A DNA stretch of 64,000 nucleotides, taken from positions 62,001 to 126,000 of the forward strand of contig NZ_JAODMK010000022.1 in assembly GCF_025465545.1 (NCBI RefSeq). Reading direction: 5' to 3'. This stretch comes from Naasia sp. GTDB lineage: Bacteria > Actinomycetota > Actinomycetes > Actinomycetales > Microbacteriaceae. Shown in pieces: positions 1 through 8,169 of the stretch. The position numbers and the translations under genes were made by a program. Within the stretch, counting starts at the first letter, position 1. Every line of letters starts with the position of its first letter. The notes under the pieces were generated by a model, which worked only from the letters and a program-made list of their open reading frames with translations, was not told the origin of the DNA and did no database searches.

Positions 1-635
1 CGATGGCGCTCCGCTACGAGGGCTGGGAGGTCAAGACCGCCGCGGACGGCCGCACCGCCCTCAATGTGGCCCGCGAGTTCAAGCCGGACGCGATCGTGCT
101 CGACATCATGCTTCCGGACATCGACGGCCTGCAGGTGCTCAGCCGGCTCCGCGCGGACGGCAGCGACACGGGAGTGCTCTTCCTCACCGCCAAGGACTCG
201 CTCGACGACCGGATCACCGGACTCACCGCGGGCGGCGACGACTACGTCACCAAGCCGTTCAGCCTCGAGGAGCTGGTGGCTCGCCTGCGCGGGCTCGTCC
301 GCCGCTCCATCGTGTCCATCAGCGACGACAACGACCCGGTCATCCGAGTCGGCGATCTCGCGCTGGACGAGGACAGCCACGAGGTGTTCCGGGACGGCGA
401 GCAGATCGAGCTCACCGCCACCGAGTTCGAGCTCCTCCGCTTCCTCATGCGGAACCCGCGCCGCGTGCTCAGCAAGGCGCAGATCCTCGACCGTGTCTGG
501 AGCTACGACTTCGGCGGCAAGTCGAGCGTCGTGGAGATCTACATCTCCTACCTCCGCCGCAAGATCGACTCGGGCCGCGCGCCGATGATCCACACGGTGC
601 GGGGTGCCGGCTACCTGCTGAAGCCCGCGCCGTGA
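1..635 (+). CDS. OmpR/PhoB-family response regulator, 5' end cut by window
   Basis: DNA-binding response regulator that would be phosphorylated by the kinase encoded next to it. The visible part is an incomplete receiver domain and a complete winged-helix output domain. The phospho-acceptor Asp lies in VLDIMLPDIDG, the switch Thr in LFLTAK and the conserved Lys in VTKPF. The output domain carries TATEFELLRFL and ends in IHTVRGAGYLLKP, typical of OmpR/PhoB. The usual first acidic Asp pair is missing because the N-terminus lies before base 1; the ATG at base 3 is internal. The stop overlaps the kinase GTG by 4 nt (GTGA), so the pair is translationally coupled. The signal sensed cannot be read from the sequence. 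Confidence 0.95.
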   Translation, partial: MALRYEGWEVKTAADGRTALNVAREFKPDAIVLDIMLPDIDGLQVLSRLRADGSDTGVLFLTAKDSLDDRITGLTAGGDDYVTKPFSLEELVARLRGLVRRSIVSISDDNDPVIRVGDLALDEDSHEVFRDGEQIELTATEFELLRFLMRNPRRVLSKAQILDRVWSYDFGGKSSVVEIYISYLRRKIDSGRAPMIHTVRGAGYLLKPAP

Positions 636-2128
636 ACCGGCTGCGGTCGCTGAGACTGCGGCTCGTGCTCATCGTTGTCGCGCTGCTCGCCGTCGTCGCG
701 GCGGTCATCGGCGTGGTCTCGGTGGTCGTGCTGCAGAGCTACCTCGTCGGCCAGGTCGACAACTCCGTGCGGTCCGCCGTGCAGCGAGCGACCCACGGCC
801 CCGGCGACGGGGATGGTCCGGGCGGCGGGTTCGTGCTCGGCCAGGGCGAGGGCACCGTCATCGCGCTCGTCCAGGGCGGGGCGGTCGTCAGCTCGGGCTA
901 CCTCGACGCCGACGGCAGGCAGCAGACGCTCACCGACACGGCGCAGGCCGCGATCCTCGACCTGGCCGCCGACGGCCGGCCGCACACCGTCGACTTGGAC
1001 GGCAGTCTCGGGGAGTACCGGATGATCGCCGTGCTCAGCACCTCGCGCACCACCGCGCTCGTCACCGGCCTGCCCCTCTCCGGCGTGCAGGGCACCGTCG
1101 GTCAGCTCGGCACGATCTTCGGCCTGGTCGCCCTGGCCGGCCTGGCGCTCGCCGCGATCGCCGCCACCCTCACCGTGAGCGCGGCACTGCGGCCGCTGCG
1201 CCGGGTCGCCCAGACCGCAGCGACGGTGGCCGAGCTGCCGCTGGATCGCGGGGACGTCGACATCGACGTGCGGGTGCCGGAGAAGGACACCGATCCGCGC
1301 ACCGAGGTGGGCCGGGTGGGCGCCGCCCTCAACCGGCTGCTGAGCACGGTCGGGACCGCGCTCGCCGTCCGCAAGGCGAGCGAGGACAAGGTCCGGCATT
1401 TCGTGGCGGATGCCAGCCACGAGCTGCGCACGCCGCTCGCCTCCATCCGCGGCTACTCCGAGCTGACCCGCCGCACCCAGCCGGACCTTCCCGACGAAGT
1501 CCGGCACAATCTCGGGCGGATCGAGTCCGAGGCGATCAGGATGACGAAGCTCGTGGAGGACCTCCTGCTCCTCGCCCGCCTCGACTCCCACCGAGAGCTC
1601 GAGCAGGAGGATGTGGACCTCTCGCTGATCGTCGTCGAGTCGGTGGGGGACGCCCACGCCGCCGGCCCCGACCACGAGTGGGAGCTGGACCTGCCGGACG
1701 AGCCCATCGTGGTGACCGGGGACGAGGCGCGGTTGCGCCAGGTCGTCGTGAATCTGCTCGCCAACGCCCGGGTGCACACCCCGGCCGGCACGACGGTCAG
1801 GACGAGCCTCGCGGCGGGCGTCGACGGCGCGGTGACCGTCCGCGTCGCCGATGACGGGCCGGGCATCGCCCCGGCCGTCCGCGAGACCCTCTTCGAGCGC
1901 TTCGCCCGGGCCGACGCCTCGCGGGCGCGCGCCACGGGCAGCACGGGTCTGGGCCTCGCCATCGTCAGAGGGGTGGTCGAGGCGCACGGCGGCACCGTGG
2001 GCGTCGAGAGCAGGCCAGGAGAGACGGTCTTCACCGTCACACTGCCGCCCGCACACGCCGGCCTCGCGCCTGCCCCCGACTCGACGCCCGACGGGATGAC
2101 GACCGGAGCGGTGCCCGCCCGGGCGTGA
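632..2128 (+). CDS. Sensor histidine kinase (HAMP, HisKA, HATPase_c)
   Basis: Membrane sensor kinase partner of the preceding regulator. It has an N-terminal membrane segment (about residues 5-32), an extracytoplasmic sensing region of about 120 residues, a second membrane segment (about 155-185) and a HAMP linker. The HisKA H-box is FVADASHELRTPLASIRGYS. The ATPase domain shows an N-box (NLLANARVHTP), G1 (DDGPGI), F-box (LFERFARAD) and G2 (GSTGLGLAIV). The start is GTG at 632, overlapping the regulator stop. Architecture resembles mycobacterial TrcS/PrrB-type kinases. The extracytoplasmic region has no recognisable domain, so the stimulus is unknown. Confidence 0.95.
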   Translation: MNRLRSLRLRLVLIVVALLAVVAAVIGVVSVVVLQSYLVGQVDNSVRSAVQRATHGPGDGDGPGGGFVLGQGEGTVIALVQGGAVVSSGYLDADGRQQTLTDTAQAAILDLAADGRPHTVDLDGSLGEYRMIAVLSTSRTTALVTGLPLSGVQGTVGQLGTIFGLVALAGLALAAIAATLTVSAALRPLRRVAQTAATVAELPLDRGDVDIDVRVPEKDTDPRTEVGRVGAALNRLLSTVGTALAVRKASEDKVRHFVADASHELRTPLASIRGYSELTRRTQPDLPDEVRHNLGRIESEAIRMTKLVEDLLLLARLDSHRELEQEDVDLSLIVVESVGDAHAAGPDHEWELDLPDEPIVVTGDEARLRQVVVNLLANARVHTPAGTTVRTSLAAGVDGAVTVRVADDGPGIAPAVRETLFERFARADASRARATGSTGLGLAIVRGVVEAHGGTVGVESRPGETVFTVTLPPAHAGLAPAPDSTPDGMTTGAVPARA

Positions 2129-2134
2129 GCCGGG

Positions 2135-3139
2135 TCAGCCGACGAGGTGCGTGCGCTCCCGGAGCGGCCGGTCCAGCTCGGGTGCGCTCACCGTCGGCAC
2201 CGGGGCGGCGTCGAAGCTCGTGAGGAGCGTGGTCGGCAGCGACACCGCGAGGGCGCCCCACGAGCACGCGGTGCCGAGCGCATCGGGCAGCGTCAGCCGT
2301 CCCGGCACTCCGGGAGATTTCGTGCCGTCGATCACCGAGTGGGCGAGGAAGCCGGCGAGCGTCGCGTCCCCGGCGCCCGTGGTGTTGACCACCTCGGTCG
2401 CCACCGCCCGACCCCAGTGGGCCTCGTGCTCGGTGATGGCGAGGGCGCCGTCCACCCCCAGGCTCACCAGCGCGACCTCGATGCCGAGCGCGTTCAGCTC
2501 ATGGCCGGCGTCGAGAGCGTCGGAGAGGGTGTGCAGGTTGTGGCCGACGAGGTTCGCCAGCTCGTCCGCGTTCGGCTTGACGAGGTTCACGAGGCCGCTG
2601 CGCACCCACCGATCCAGCGCCGGGCCACTCGTGTCGACCGCGACCCTGGTGCCGCGCGCGCGGACCGTCTCGAACAGGTCGGTGAGGTCGACCTGCTCGC
2701 CGGTGTCGCTGACGCGGGGGTGGACGCCGGAGACCACCAGCCAGTCCGCGTCGCTCTCCTCGACCTGCTCCTTCGCGAGATCGCACACCCGCGACCAGTC
2801 GCCGGAGCTCATCGGGATCGCGGTCTGATTCACGTTCGTGGTGTGGCCGCCGTCGTCCACGATGGTGGTGTTCACCCGGACCCGGCCGGCGATCGGCACG
2901 ATCCGCAGGATGTGCGGATACGGGGTGCGGAAGAGCAGGTGCTCGTCCTCGCGGCCGATCGGAATGATCGCGGCGGTGGACACCCGGGCCAGGTGCAGGG
3001 TCCTCGCGACGTTCAGGCCCTTGCCGCTCATGTACTCGTGGATCTCGAACGCCCGATTGACCTTCCCCTCGGCGAAGGAGTGCACGAGGTAGGTGCGGTC
3101 CAGCACAGGGGCAGGCGTGAGCGTCACAACGGCGGTCAA
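2135..3139 (-). CDS. PfkB-family sugar kinase (1-phosphofructokinase-like)
   Basis: Ribokinase/PfkB-fold kinase, probably acting on a phosphosugar such as fructose-1-phosphate or tagatose-6-phosphate. It opens with VVTLTPAPVLDRTY, as in FruK/LacC, carries GKGLNVARTL near residue 40 and the catalytic signature NTTGAGDATLAGFL near residue 245. Length (334 aa) is slightly above the roughly 310 aa usual for FruK. The start is a TTG at 3139 with AGGAG seven bases upstream; no ATG or GTG fits better. No fructose PTS gene is adjacent, so the substrate is inferred from family only. It converges on the kinase gene with a 6-bp gap. Confidence 0.85.
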   Translation of the reverse strand: MTAVVTLTPAPVLDRTYLVHSFAEGKVNRAFEIHEYMSGKGLNVARTLHLARVSTAAIIPIGREDEHLLFRTPYPHILRIVPIAGRVRVNTTIVDDGGHTTNVNQTAIPMSSGDWSRVCDLAKEQVEESDADWLVVSGVHPRVSDTGEQVDLTDLFETVRARGTRVAVDTSGPALDRWVRSGLVNLVKPNADELANLVGHNLHTLSDALDAGHELNALGIEVALVSLGVDGALAITEHEAHWGRAVATEVVNTTGAGDATLAGFLAHSVIDGTKSPGVPGRLTLPDALGTACSWGALAVSLPTTLLTSFDAAPVPTVSAPELDRPLRERTHLVG

Positions 3140-3250
3140 CGGAGTCTCCTTCCGGCGGCGCGCCGGTTCCAGAACCGAGGGGGCCTCGGGTGTCCGGACA
3201 CTCTATCGACCGGAGCGGCCGCTCCCCGCTTCGCCCGGTGCCCGGAGGGG

Positions 3251-3598
3251 TCAGGCGCTCCGCGGCGGGGAGCCCAGATGCCCGATCGCCGCGACGGCGA
3301 GGGGAATACCGGCGGCCAGCGCGATGCCCCCGCCCAGCGCGAGCTGCAGGAGGGCGGCGTCGGCCCCGATGGCGCCCGCCACGAATCCGTGCAGAGCGAC
3401 GATGGGCCCGACGATCGGGAGACAGTCCGCCCCGGTCAGCGCCATGCCGGGGATCACGACGTTGCCGGTCATGTTGCCCGTGAACACTCGGTCGAGACCC
3501 AGGTAGTCCACGGCGTCCACCACCCTCGTCGAGAAGCTGAGCACGAGCATCGGCACGAGGTGCAGCGGGTCCTGGTCCTGCCTCAGTCGCGCGCGCAC
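3251..3598 (-). pseudogene. YoaK/DUF1275 membrane protein, internally deleted relic
   Basis: A short frame whose first 65 or so residues match the start of DUF1275 (YoaK) membrane proteins: VVDAVDYLGL, GNMTGNVVIPGMALTG and a following hydrophobic helix. It then jumps to a segment like the family's last helix (GIALAAGIPLAVAAIGHLG) and stops. DUF1275 proteins are normally about 220-240 aa; this frame gives about 115. I infer an in-frame internal deletion of the middle helices. The start (GTG 3598) is a guess. It lies beside another deletion-scarred gene. The homology call is from memory of the family pattern, so moderate confidence. Confidence 0.6.
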
Positions 3599-3679
3599 GA
3601 TCCCGTCCTCCCCGTCGTCCCAGCGGGCGTCCGGTCCATCCCAGGGGAGCCGTGTTTCCCGGCCGTCACCGTGCTGGCC

Positions 3680-3694
3680 TATCGTGACGCTGTG
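3680..3694 (+). promoter_or_regulatory. -10 element for apparent leaderless start of amidase relic
   Basis: TATCGT at 3680-3685 lies 6 nt before the GTG at 3692, the spacing seen at other apparent leaderless starts in this window (dnaX, mqo). It suggests the promoter of the amidase relic survives although the gene is broken. Confidence 0.35.
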
Positions 3695-4441
3695 ACCCAC
3701 GGCCGAATCCACGACGAGCGGGCGCCACGCGTCCTCCAGCCGCGATCGGGGCGGTCCCCGGGGGGACCACTGCCTGCCCGCCGGGTGGCCGAGGTGCGGT
3801 GGGGGCGGCTGCCCTGCGCCGCGGGTCGCGCCATGCTCTCCGTCGTCCGGGGCGAGACGGTGACGATCGACTCCCTGAGCCATGAGGGGGTCAGCCGGGG
3901 GGCCTCCTCGCCGTCGACGTGCTGCGACCGGATCTGCCGGCGCCCTGTGGCGTCGTCTCCGACCGGCATGGGCCACGCGCTGCCCGGTGAGTATCCCGTG
4001 AACGGGCGCGTCTTCGCGCCGGTCGGGACGGCCGAGGACGGCACTCGTCACGGCGTGACCCCTCGGGCGCCGGGGTCGCCGCGGTCCGCGCGCTTCCCTC
4101 TCGCCCCCTTCTTCGGCGTCACGGGCGTGGCCGCTGCGGGGAACGAGCGACCGCGCTCGGTTCCGCCCCGTGCCTTCGGCGGCGGCCTCGACATCCGCCG
4201 TCTCAGGGAGGGAGCCCGGGCACACCTGCCGGTTCAGGTGCCCGGTGAGCTCGCCGACGTGGGGGACGCGCACTTCGCCCGGGCCGTTGGCGAGCTCGCC
4301 ACGACCGCGATGGAGGCGTCGCTGAGGGCGACCCTCCGCTTTCAGGTGATGCTGCACCGGCTGCACGGCCCCGCGATGCTGGCGGGCATCTCGGGACTCG
4401 GCCTCCGCCCCTTCCGGGACCTCGCGGAGCGGACGTCGTGA
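3692..4441 (+). pseudogene. Acetamidase/formamidase (FmdA/AmdA) relic
   Basis: The frame retains scattered landmarks of the acetamidase/formamidase family: VRWGRLPCA and GETVTIDSLSHEGV near the start, GMGHALPGEYPVNGRVF in the middle, and RFPLAPFFGVTGVA, FGGGLDIRRLREGA and VGDAHFARAVGELATTAMEA toward the end. The block between SHEGV and GMG, which includes the GP(I/V)-x-(V/I)-x-GAxPGDVL segment of the family, is missing, and the C-terminal conserved tail is replaced by unrelated residues. Length is 249 aa against roughly 300-340. The GC-rich frame has no internal stop, but several deletions are needed to explain it. Intact relatives hydrolyse formamide or acetamide to ammonia, which fits the amidohydrolase gene downstream. 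Confidence 0.65.
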
Positions 4442-4509
4442 GCGTGCAGCTCCCCGACGTCGTGCGCACGACGCTCGCCGCGCTCGCCTCCTGCGCAGGC
4501 GCGGCATGA
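4438..4509 (+). pseudogene. 23-codon scar ORF between amidase relic and amidohydrolase
   Basis: This tiny frame starts at a GTG that overlaps the amidase-relic stop (GTGA) and ends in a TGA that overlaps the next ATG (ATGA at 4506). Both junctions look like normal operon couplings, but only 23 codons remain between them. The simplest reading is a gene shrunk to its two ends by deletion. The residues are too few to assign a family. It could instead be a genuine micro-ORF that keeps ribosomes on the message for the downstream gene. Confidence 0.4.
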
Positions 4510-5753
4510 CTCCTCCCGGAGCGGCTCGTGCCCTCGAGCGCTGTGAGGAGCTCGCCGCCCTCACGAGCATGGTGGGCGGCATCGAGCGGGTGCATCTCTC
4601 GCCGGAGCATGCAGCCGCCAACGCCCTCGCCGCCGACTGGATGCGGGAGGCCGGCCTCGCGCCCTGGCAGGACCAGGCAGGCAACGTCTGCGGCAGGCTG
4701 GAAGGCGCCAGCCCCGGACTGCCCGCCCTGGTGCTCGGCAGCCACCTCGACACGGTTCCCGATGCCGGCCGGTACGACGGCATGCTGGGTGTCCTGCTCG
4801 CTATCGAGGTCGCCGAGCGGGTTCGGCGAAGCGGCACGTCACTGCCGTTCGCGCTGGAAATCGTCGGGTTCGCCGATGAGGAGGGCACCCGCTTCGGCAC
4901 CGCCCTGCTGGGCTCGCACGCCTTCGCCGGGACCTGGGCGGCGGACTGGCAGGCACTCGCCGACCCGAAGGGCGTCTCGCTCGGCGAGGCCGCGAGAGGC
5001 TTCGGGCTCGATCCGGCGACGATCGCGGAGGCGGCTCGCGCTCCGGCCGACCTCGTCGGCTATCTCGAGGCCCATATCGAGCAGGGACCGCATCTCGAGG
5101 ATGCCGGCCGCGCGCTCGCCGTGGTGTCGTCGATCGCGGGCGCCCGCCGCCTCGCGCTGACCGTGACCGGACGGGCGGGCCACGCCGGCGGCACCCCGTA
5201 CGACCGGCGTCGGGACGCTCTGGTCGGAGCCGCCGAGATCATCGTCGAGATCGAACGCATCGCCGTGCAGACCGGCACGATCGGCACGGTGGGGGGTGTG
5301 CGGGCGTTCCCCGGCGGCGTCAACGTGGTGCCCGGCCGCGCCCGGTTCTCACTGGATCTCCGCGCCGAGACCGACACGGCGCGCGACGACGCCTGGGACC
5401 GGATCGACTCCTTCGCCCGGAAGGTCTGCGAGCGGCGCGGGCTCCAGTGGGCGGTGGAGGAGTTCTATCGGGCCGACGCGGTGGCCTGCGACCCTGCCCT
5501 GCGGACCGCCGTGGAGGCAGGCATCCGGGCGACCGGCGACGAGGACCCCGTCGTGCTCTGGAGTCGAGCGGGCCACGACGGCATGGCGGTGGCCGCCGTC
5601 ACCGGGGTCGCCATGCTGTTCCTCCGCTGCGGCAACGGCGGAGTCAGCCACTCGCCCGACGAGATCGTCGACGAGGCTGACGTGGCCACCGCTCTCGACG
5701 CATTCGAGGGGGCGGTGCACGCCGTGGCCGCCCGGTACGAAGCGCACGAGTGA
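4506..5753 (+). CDS. Allantoate amidohydrolase / N-carbamoylase-type M20 hydrolase
   Basis: Metal-dependent amidohydrolase of the hydantoinase/carbamoylase subgroup of M20, which includes allantoate amidohydrolase (AllC), beta-ureidopropionase and N-carbamoyl-amino-acid hydrolases. Visible metal-site motifs are GSHLDTVPDAGRYDG, EIVGFADEEGTRFG and AHIEQGPHLED; the dimerisation-domain motif is GRAGHAGGTPYDRR, and the C-terminal His lies in NGGVSHSPDE. Length of 415 aa is typical. It would release ammonia from a ureido substrate. Substrate cannot be settled by motif. The neighbouring amidase relic suggests an old nitrogen-scavenging operon of which this is the intact survivor. The start overlaps the stop of the scar ORF. 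Confidence 0.85.
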   Translation: MTPPGAARALERCEELAALTSMVGGIERVHLSPEHAAANALAADWMREAGLAPWQDQAGNVCGRLEGASPGLPALVLGSHLDTVPDAGRYDGMLGVLLAIEVAERVRRSGTSLPFALEIVGFADEEGTRFGTALLGSHAFAGTWAADWQALADPKGVSLGEAARGFGLDPATIAEAARAPADLVGYLEAHIEQGPHLEDAGRALAVVSSIAGARRLALTVTGRAGHAGGTPYDRRRDALVGAAEIIVEIERIAVQTGTIGTVGGVRAFPGGVNVVPGRARFSLDLRAETDTARDDAWDRIDSFARKVCERRGLQWAVEEFYRADAVACDPALRTAVEAGIRATGDEDPVVLWSRAGHDGMAVAAVTGVAMLFLRCGNGGVSHSPDEIVDEADVATALDAFEGAVHAVAARYEAHE

Positions 5754-6072
5754 CCATGCCGGGGCGACGCGGCTGTCAGAGGGGGAACAGCAGCTCCGCC
5801 AGACCATGGAGCTGCGCCCGGAGTCGCTGTTCGCCGAGGAGGAGGCGCGATGAGCCAGATCATGACTCTCGTGCTGGACGCCGCACGGGGCAACCCTGCC
5901 GCACGGGACACGACTCGCGGGAGGGGTAGAGCGTTGCGCCGGGAAGGGCGAAGTCCCCGCAGCGCGGCGTCGACGGCGAGTTCGCTCGCCCGGGCGAGCC
6001 ACCGCTCGTCCGCTCGCGGCCTCCGACGACCCTCGGCGGGGCGCCCCGGGCGGAGAAGCGTGGCGGGCCAGG
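5754..6072. other. Non-coding or decayed stretch
   Basis: No convincing gene here. On the + strand, a short frame ending in MELRPESLFAEEEAR stops at 5853 and overlaps an ATG at 5850 (ATGA) that opens MSQIMTLVLDAARG before running into low-information arginine-rich sequence. The junction looks like an operon join between two genes of which only fragments remain. I cannot name either. It fits the deletion decay seen at 3.2-4.5 kb. Confidence 0.4.
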
Positions 6073-6651
6073 TCAGCCGGGGAGGTGCGCCCGGCTCCAG
6101 CTCGCGCCCTCGAGGGTGAACTCCAGCCGATGGCTCGGGGCGTGGGGATCCGTCTCCCAGAAGGTGACCCGGTCCGGCCGGATCAGGAAGCCGACCCAGG
6201 TGGCCGGCGCCTCGAGCTTGTCGATGTCGTGCTCGGCGCCGAACAGGGACCAGGCGGCGACCCGCTCGGCGCGAGGCAGCCGCGCCACCTCGGGGGTGTT
6301 CACCCAGGCGTGCCGCCGCACATAGGGAGAGCGCCGAGCGTAGGCGCGGGCCTCCTCGCGGGCGCCGGCGCGCTCGGCCGAGCCCCGGACGACGAGCTGG
6401 CGCTCACCGCCCGCGAGCAGGAGGACTAGCGCCGCGGCGGGGTTCGCGGCGAGCTCCCGCACCTTGCGGGAGGTGGCGTCGGTGTGGAAGAGGAAGCCGT
6501 CACGGCCCCACTCGCTGAGGAGCACGGTGCGGAGGTCCGGGCGGCCCTCGCTGTCGACCGTCGCGAGCTGCATGCGGGGGCGAGCCGGCTCGTCGTTGTC
6601 GGGTAGCCAGGATTCGAGGAGCTCGAGCGCCTCGTCGGGCAGGGCTGCCAT
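6073..6651 (-). CDS. Pyridoxamine 5'-phosphate oxidase-family flavoprotein
   Basis: Split-barrel flavin-binding protein resembling PdxH, which oxidises pyridoxamine- or pyridoxine-5'-phosphate. PdxH-like landmarks are MQLATVDSEGRPDLRTVLL near residue 27, FHTDATSRKVRELAANP, and the C-terminal DRVTFWETDPHAPSHRLEF, which occupies the place of the family's FMN/PLP-contacting E-x-W-x-G...HDR region but lacks that exact pattern. Length (192 aa) is short of PdxH (about 215). A general PNPOx-fold oxidoreductase using another substrate or cofactor F420 is therefore possible. The ATG at 6651 has a strong GGAGG five bases upstream. It is transcribed away from rplJ. Confidence 0.8.
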   Translation of the reverse strand: MAALPDEALELLESWLPDNDEPARPRMQLATVDSEGRPDLRTVLLSEWGRDGFLFHTDATSRKVRELAANPAAALVLLLAGGERQLVVRGSAERAGAREEARAYARRSPYVRRHAWVNTPEVARLPRAERVAAWSLFGAEHDIDKLEAPATWVGFLIRPDRVTFWETDPHAPSHRLEFTLEGASWSRAHLPG

Positions 6652-6706
6652 CGGAACCTCCGTGTCGCCGGGATCGGTGCGACAGAGAGGAATCTACCGG
6701 GCCGAG

Positions 6707-6736
6707 TTGCCGAGGGGCTGAACAGGCGCATACACT
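6707..6736 (+). promoter_or_regulatory. rplJ-rplL promoter
   Basis: TTGCCG at 6707-6712 and TACACT at 6731-6736, spaced by 18 nt, form a good housekeeping-sigma promoter. Transcription would begin near 6743 and give a long structured leader before rplJ. Confidence 0.65.
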
Positions 6737-6742
6737 GGACGA

Positions 6743-6921
6743 AGCCAAAGACCGCCGGTTGTCGGCGTGCCCGCAAGTCGGGTATGCCGCCTAAGGCTCG
6801 CGAGAGCGAGAGCCTGCGCAGGTGTCCGAAGTTCCCATCCGGGTCTGCTCCGTGCGCTTGCGCCGGAGCTTTTTTTGTTCTCGTGCTCCGCGCGGTCTCT
6901 CTCGACACACAAAGGAGCCCC
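6743..6921 (+). ncRNA. Ribosomal protein L10 leader
   Basis: The 180-nt leader between the promoter and rplJ is GC-rich and can form several stems. Its position and architecture match the L10 leader, to which the L10(L12)4 complex binds to repress rplJL autogenously. It contains an intrinsic-terminator-like hairpin (separate entry) before the coding region, as expected for an attenuated leader. A covariance search would confirm the fold. Confidence 0.65.
6847..6876 (+). terminator. Attenuator hairpin in rplJ leader
   Basis: GCTCCG at 6847-6852 pairs with CGGAGC at 6864-6869; the inner bases extend the stem. It is followed directly by seven T residues (6870-6876). This is the only classical T-tract terminator found in the window, and it lies inside a leader 45 nt before the rplJ start, so it is probably a regulated attenuator. 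Confidence 0.7.
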
Positions 6922-7440
6922 ATGGCGACGACGAAGGAAGCGTCGGTAGCCGAGCTTTCGGACCAGTTCCGGAACTCGAATGCCGCCTTGCTGACCGAGT
7001 ACCGCGGGCTCACGGTGGCTCAGCTCAAGCAGCTGCGCAGCACCATCAGTGAGCACGCCACCTATGCCGTGGTGAAGAACACGCTGACCAAGATCGCGGC
7101 GAACCAGGCGGGAATCGACACGTTCGACGACCAGCTGGCCGGTCCTTCCGCGATCGCATTCGTGCACGGCGACACTGTCGCCGTCGCGAAGGCCCTTCGT
7201 GACTTCGCCAAGGCGAATCCTCTGCTGGTCGTGAAGAGCGGCTACTTCGACGGTGCTCCCCTGAGCGCGGAAGAAGTGACGAAGCTTGCGGACCTCGAGT
7301 CCAGGGAGGTGCTCCTCGGCCGTGCCGCTGGTGCCTTCATGGGCTTGCTGTACCGCGCCGCCTACACGGTCAACGCGCCGCTGTCGAAGGCCGTTCGCAC
7401 GGTCGACGCACTGCGCGAGAAGCAGGAAACCGCCGCCTGA
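6922..7440 (+). CDS. rplJ: 50S ribosomal protein L10
   Basis: L10 anchors L7/L12 dimers to the ribosomal stalk base and represses its own operon through the leader RNA. At 172 aa it has the family's usual length. Recognisable segments include the N-terminal rRNA-binding part (LTEYRGLTVAQLKQLR, VVKNTL) and the C-terminal helix that binds L7/L12 dimers (LSKAVRTVDALREKQ). The ATG at 6922 follows AAAGGAGCCCC. The gene lies 54 nt upstream of rplL, as is standard. Confidence 0.98.
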   Translation: MATTKEASVAELSDQFRNSNAALLTEYRGLTVAQLKQLRSTISEHATYAVVKNTLTKIAANQAGIDTFDDQLAGPSAIAFVHGDTVAVAKALRDFAKANPLLVVKSGYFDGAPLSAEEVTKLADLESREVLLGRAAGAFMGLLYRAAYTVNAPLSKAVRTVDALREKQETAA

Positions 7441-7494
7441 TCGGCGCGGCACAACCCCCTTTCAGGCGAACAACCAAAACAAGGAGATATACCG

Positions 7495-7884
7495 ATGGCA
7501 AAGCTGTCGACCGACGAGCTGCTTGACGCGTTCAAGGAGCTGACCCTCATCGAGCTCAGCGAGTTCGTGAAGAAGTTCGAGGAGACCTTCGAGGTCACCG
7601 CCGCCGCGCCCGCCGCGGCCGCCGCCCCCGCTGCCGGCGGTGCCGGTGCCGCTCCCGAAGAGGAAGAGGAGAAGGACTCCTTCGACGTCGTCCTCGAGGC
7701 CGCCGGCGAGAAGAAGATCCAGGTCATCAAGGAGGTGCGCGCGCTCACCAGCCTCGGCCTCGGTGAGGCGAAGGCACTCGTCGATGGTGCTCCCAAGGCC
7801 GTCCTCGAGGGCGCCAACAAGGAGACCGCCGAGAAGGCCAAGGCCCAGCTCGAGGCCGCCGGCGCGACCGTCACCCTCAAGTAG
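7495..7884 (+). CDS. rplL: 50S ribosomal protein L7/L12
   Basis: Stalk protein that recruits translation GTPases. The N-terminal dimerisation domain (about residues 1-35) is followed by an Ala/Pro/Gly-rich hinge (about 38-57) and the globular C-terminal domain with [20 protein letters not shown], the conserved elongation-factor contact. Length 129 aa. A strong AAGGAGATATACC ribosome site precedes the ATG. The start lies 54 nt after the rplJ stop, and a hairpin terminator follows. Confidence 0.99.
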   Translation: MAKLSTDELLDAFKELTLIELSEFVKKFEETFEVTAAAPAAAAAPAAGGAGAAPEEEEEKDSFDVVLEAAGEKKIQVIKEVRALTSLGLGEAKALVDGAPKAVLEGANKETAEKAKAQLEAAGATVTLK

Positions 7885-7939
7885 CAGAACCTGGTTCCAG
7901 GACCTAACCCGTCCTGAGCCACCGCACTCCGGTGCACCA

Positions 7940-7978
7940 GAAGAGGGACGTCACCCCACCCGGGTGGCGTCCCTCTTC
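7940..7978 (+). terminator. Terminator of rplJL operon
   Basis: An 11-bp perfect inverted repeat, GAAGAGGGACG (7940-7950) with CGTCCCTCTTC (7968-7978), with further pairing inside the loop. There is no long T tract, as is common in high-GC actinobacteria. Confidence 0.8.
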
Positions 7979-8054
7979 GCATTCCCGATTCCCACCTGCG
8001 GCCGCCCGACCGCCCTGCGCAGTCCCGCTTGGTATCGATTCGGACACTTATCCG

Positions 8055-8068
8055 TGGAAGCGCTCCCA
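8055..8068 (+). promoter_or_regulatory. CebR-like LacI-family operator
   Basis: TGGAAGCGCTCCCA matches 13 of 14 bases of the Streptomyces CebR operator TGGGAGCGCTCCCA. It lies 102 nt upstream of the ABC importer's binding-protein gene. A LacI-family repressor, not encoded in the window, probably controls the importer. Confidence 0.65.
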
Positions 8069-8169
8069 TCGGCGTAGCAGGCGCCCTACACGGGCAATAG
8101 TGTGGCCCAGATGTCGCGAAGGTGCCACAGTGCCTCGCGCGGCAATCATCTCAACGAAGAGGAGACACG

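Noticed and set aside
611-2056. Long - strand frame opposite the histidine kinase
   Set aside because: Shadow frame: composition and lack of motifs; the + strand kinase has all expected boxes.
2147-3691. Very long open + strand frame opposite the PfkB kinase
   Set aside because: Arg/His/Gly-rich composition typical of antisense frames in high-GC DNA; only its last 750 nt (the amidase relic) has family signal.
3599-4900. Upstream - strand extension of the DUF1275 relic frame
   Set aside because: Low-information antisense of the amidase relic and amidohydrolase; no family pattern upstream of about 3598.
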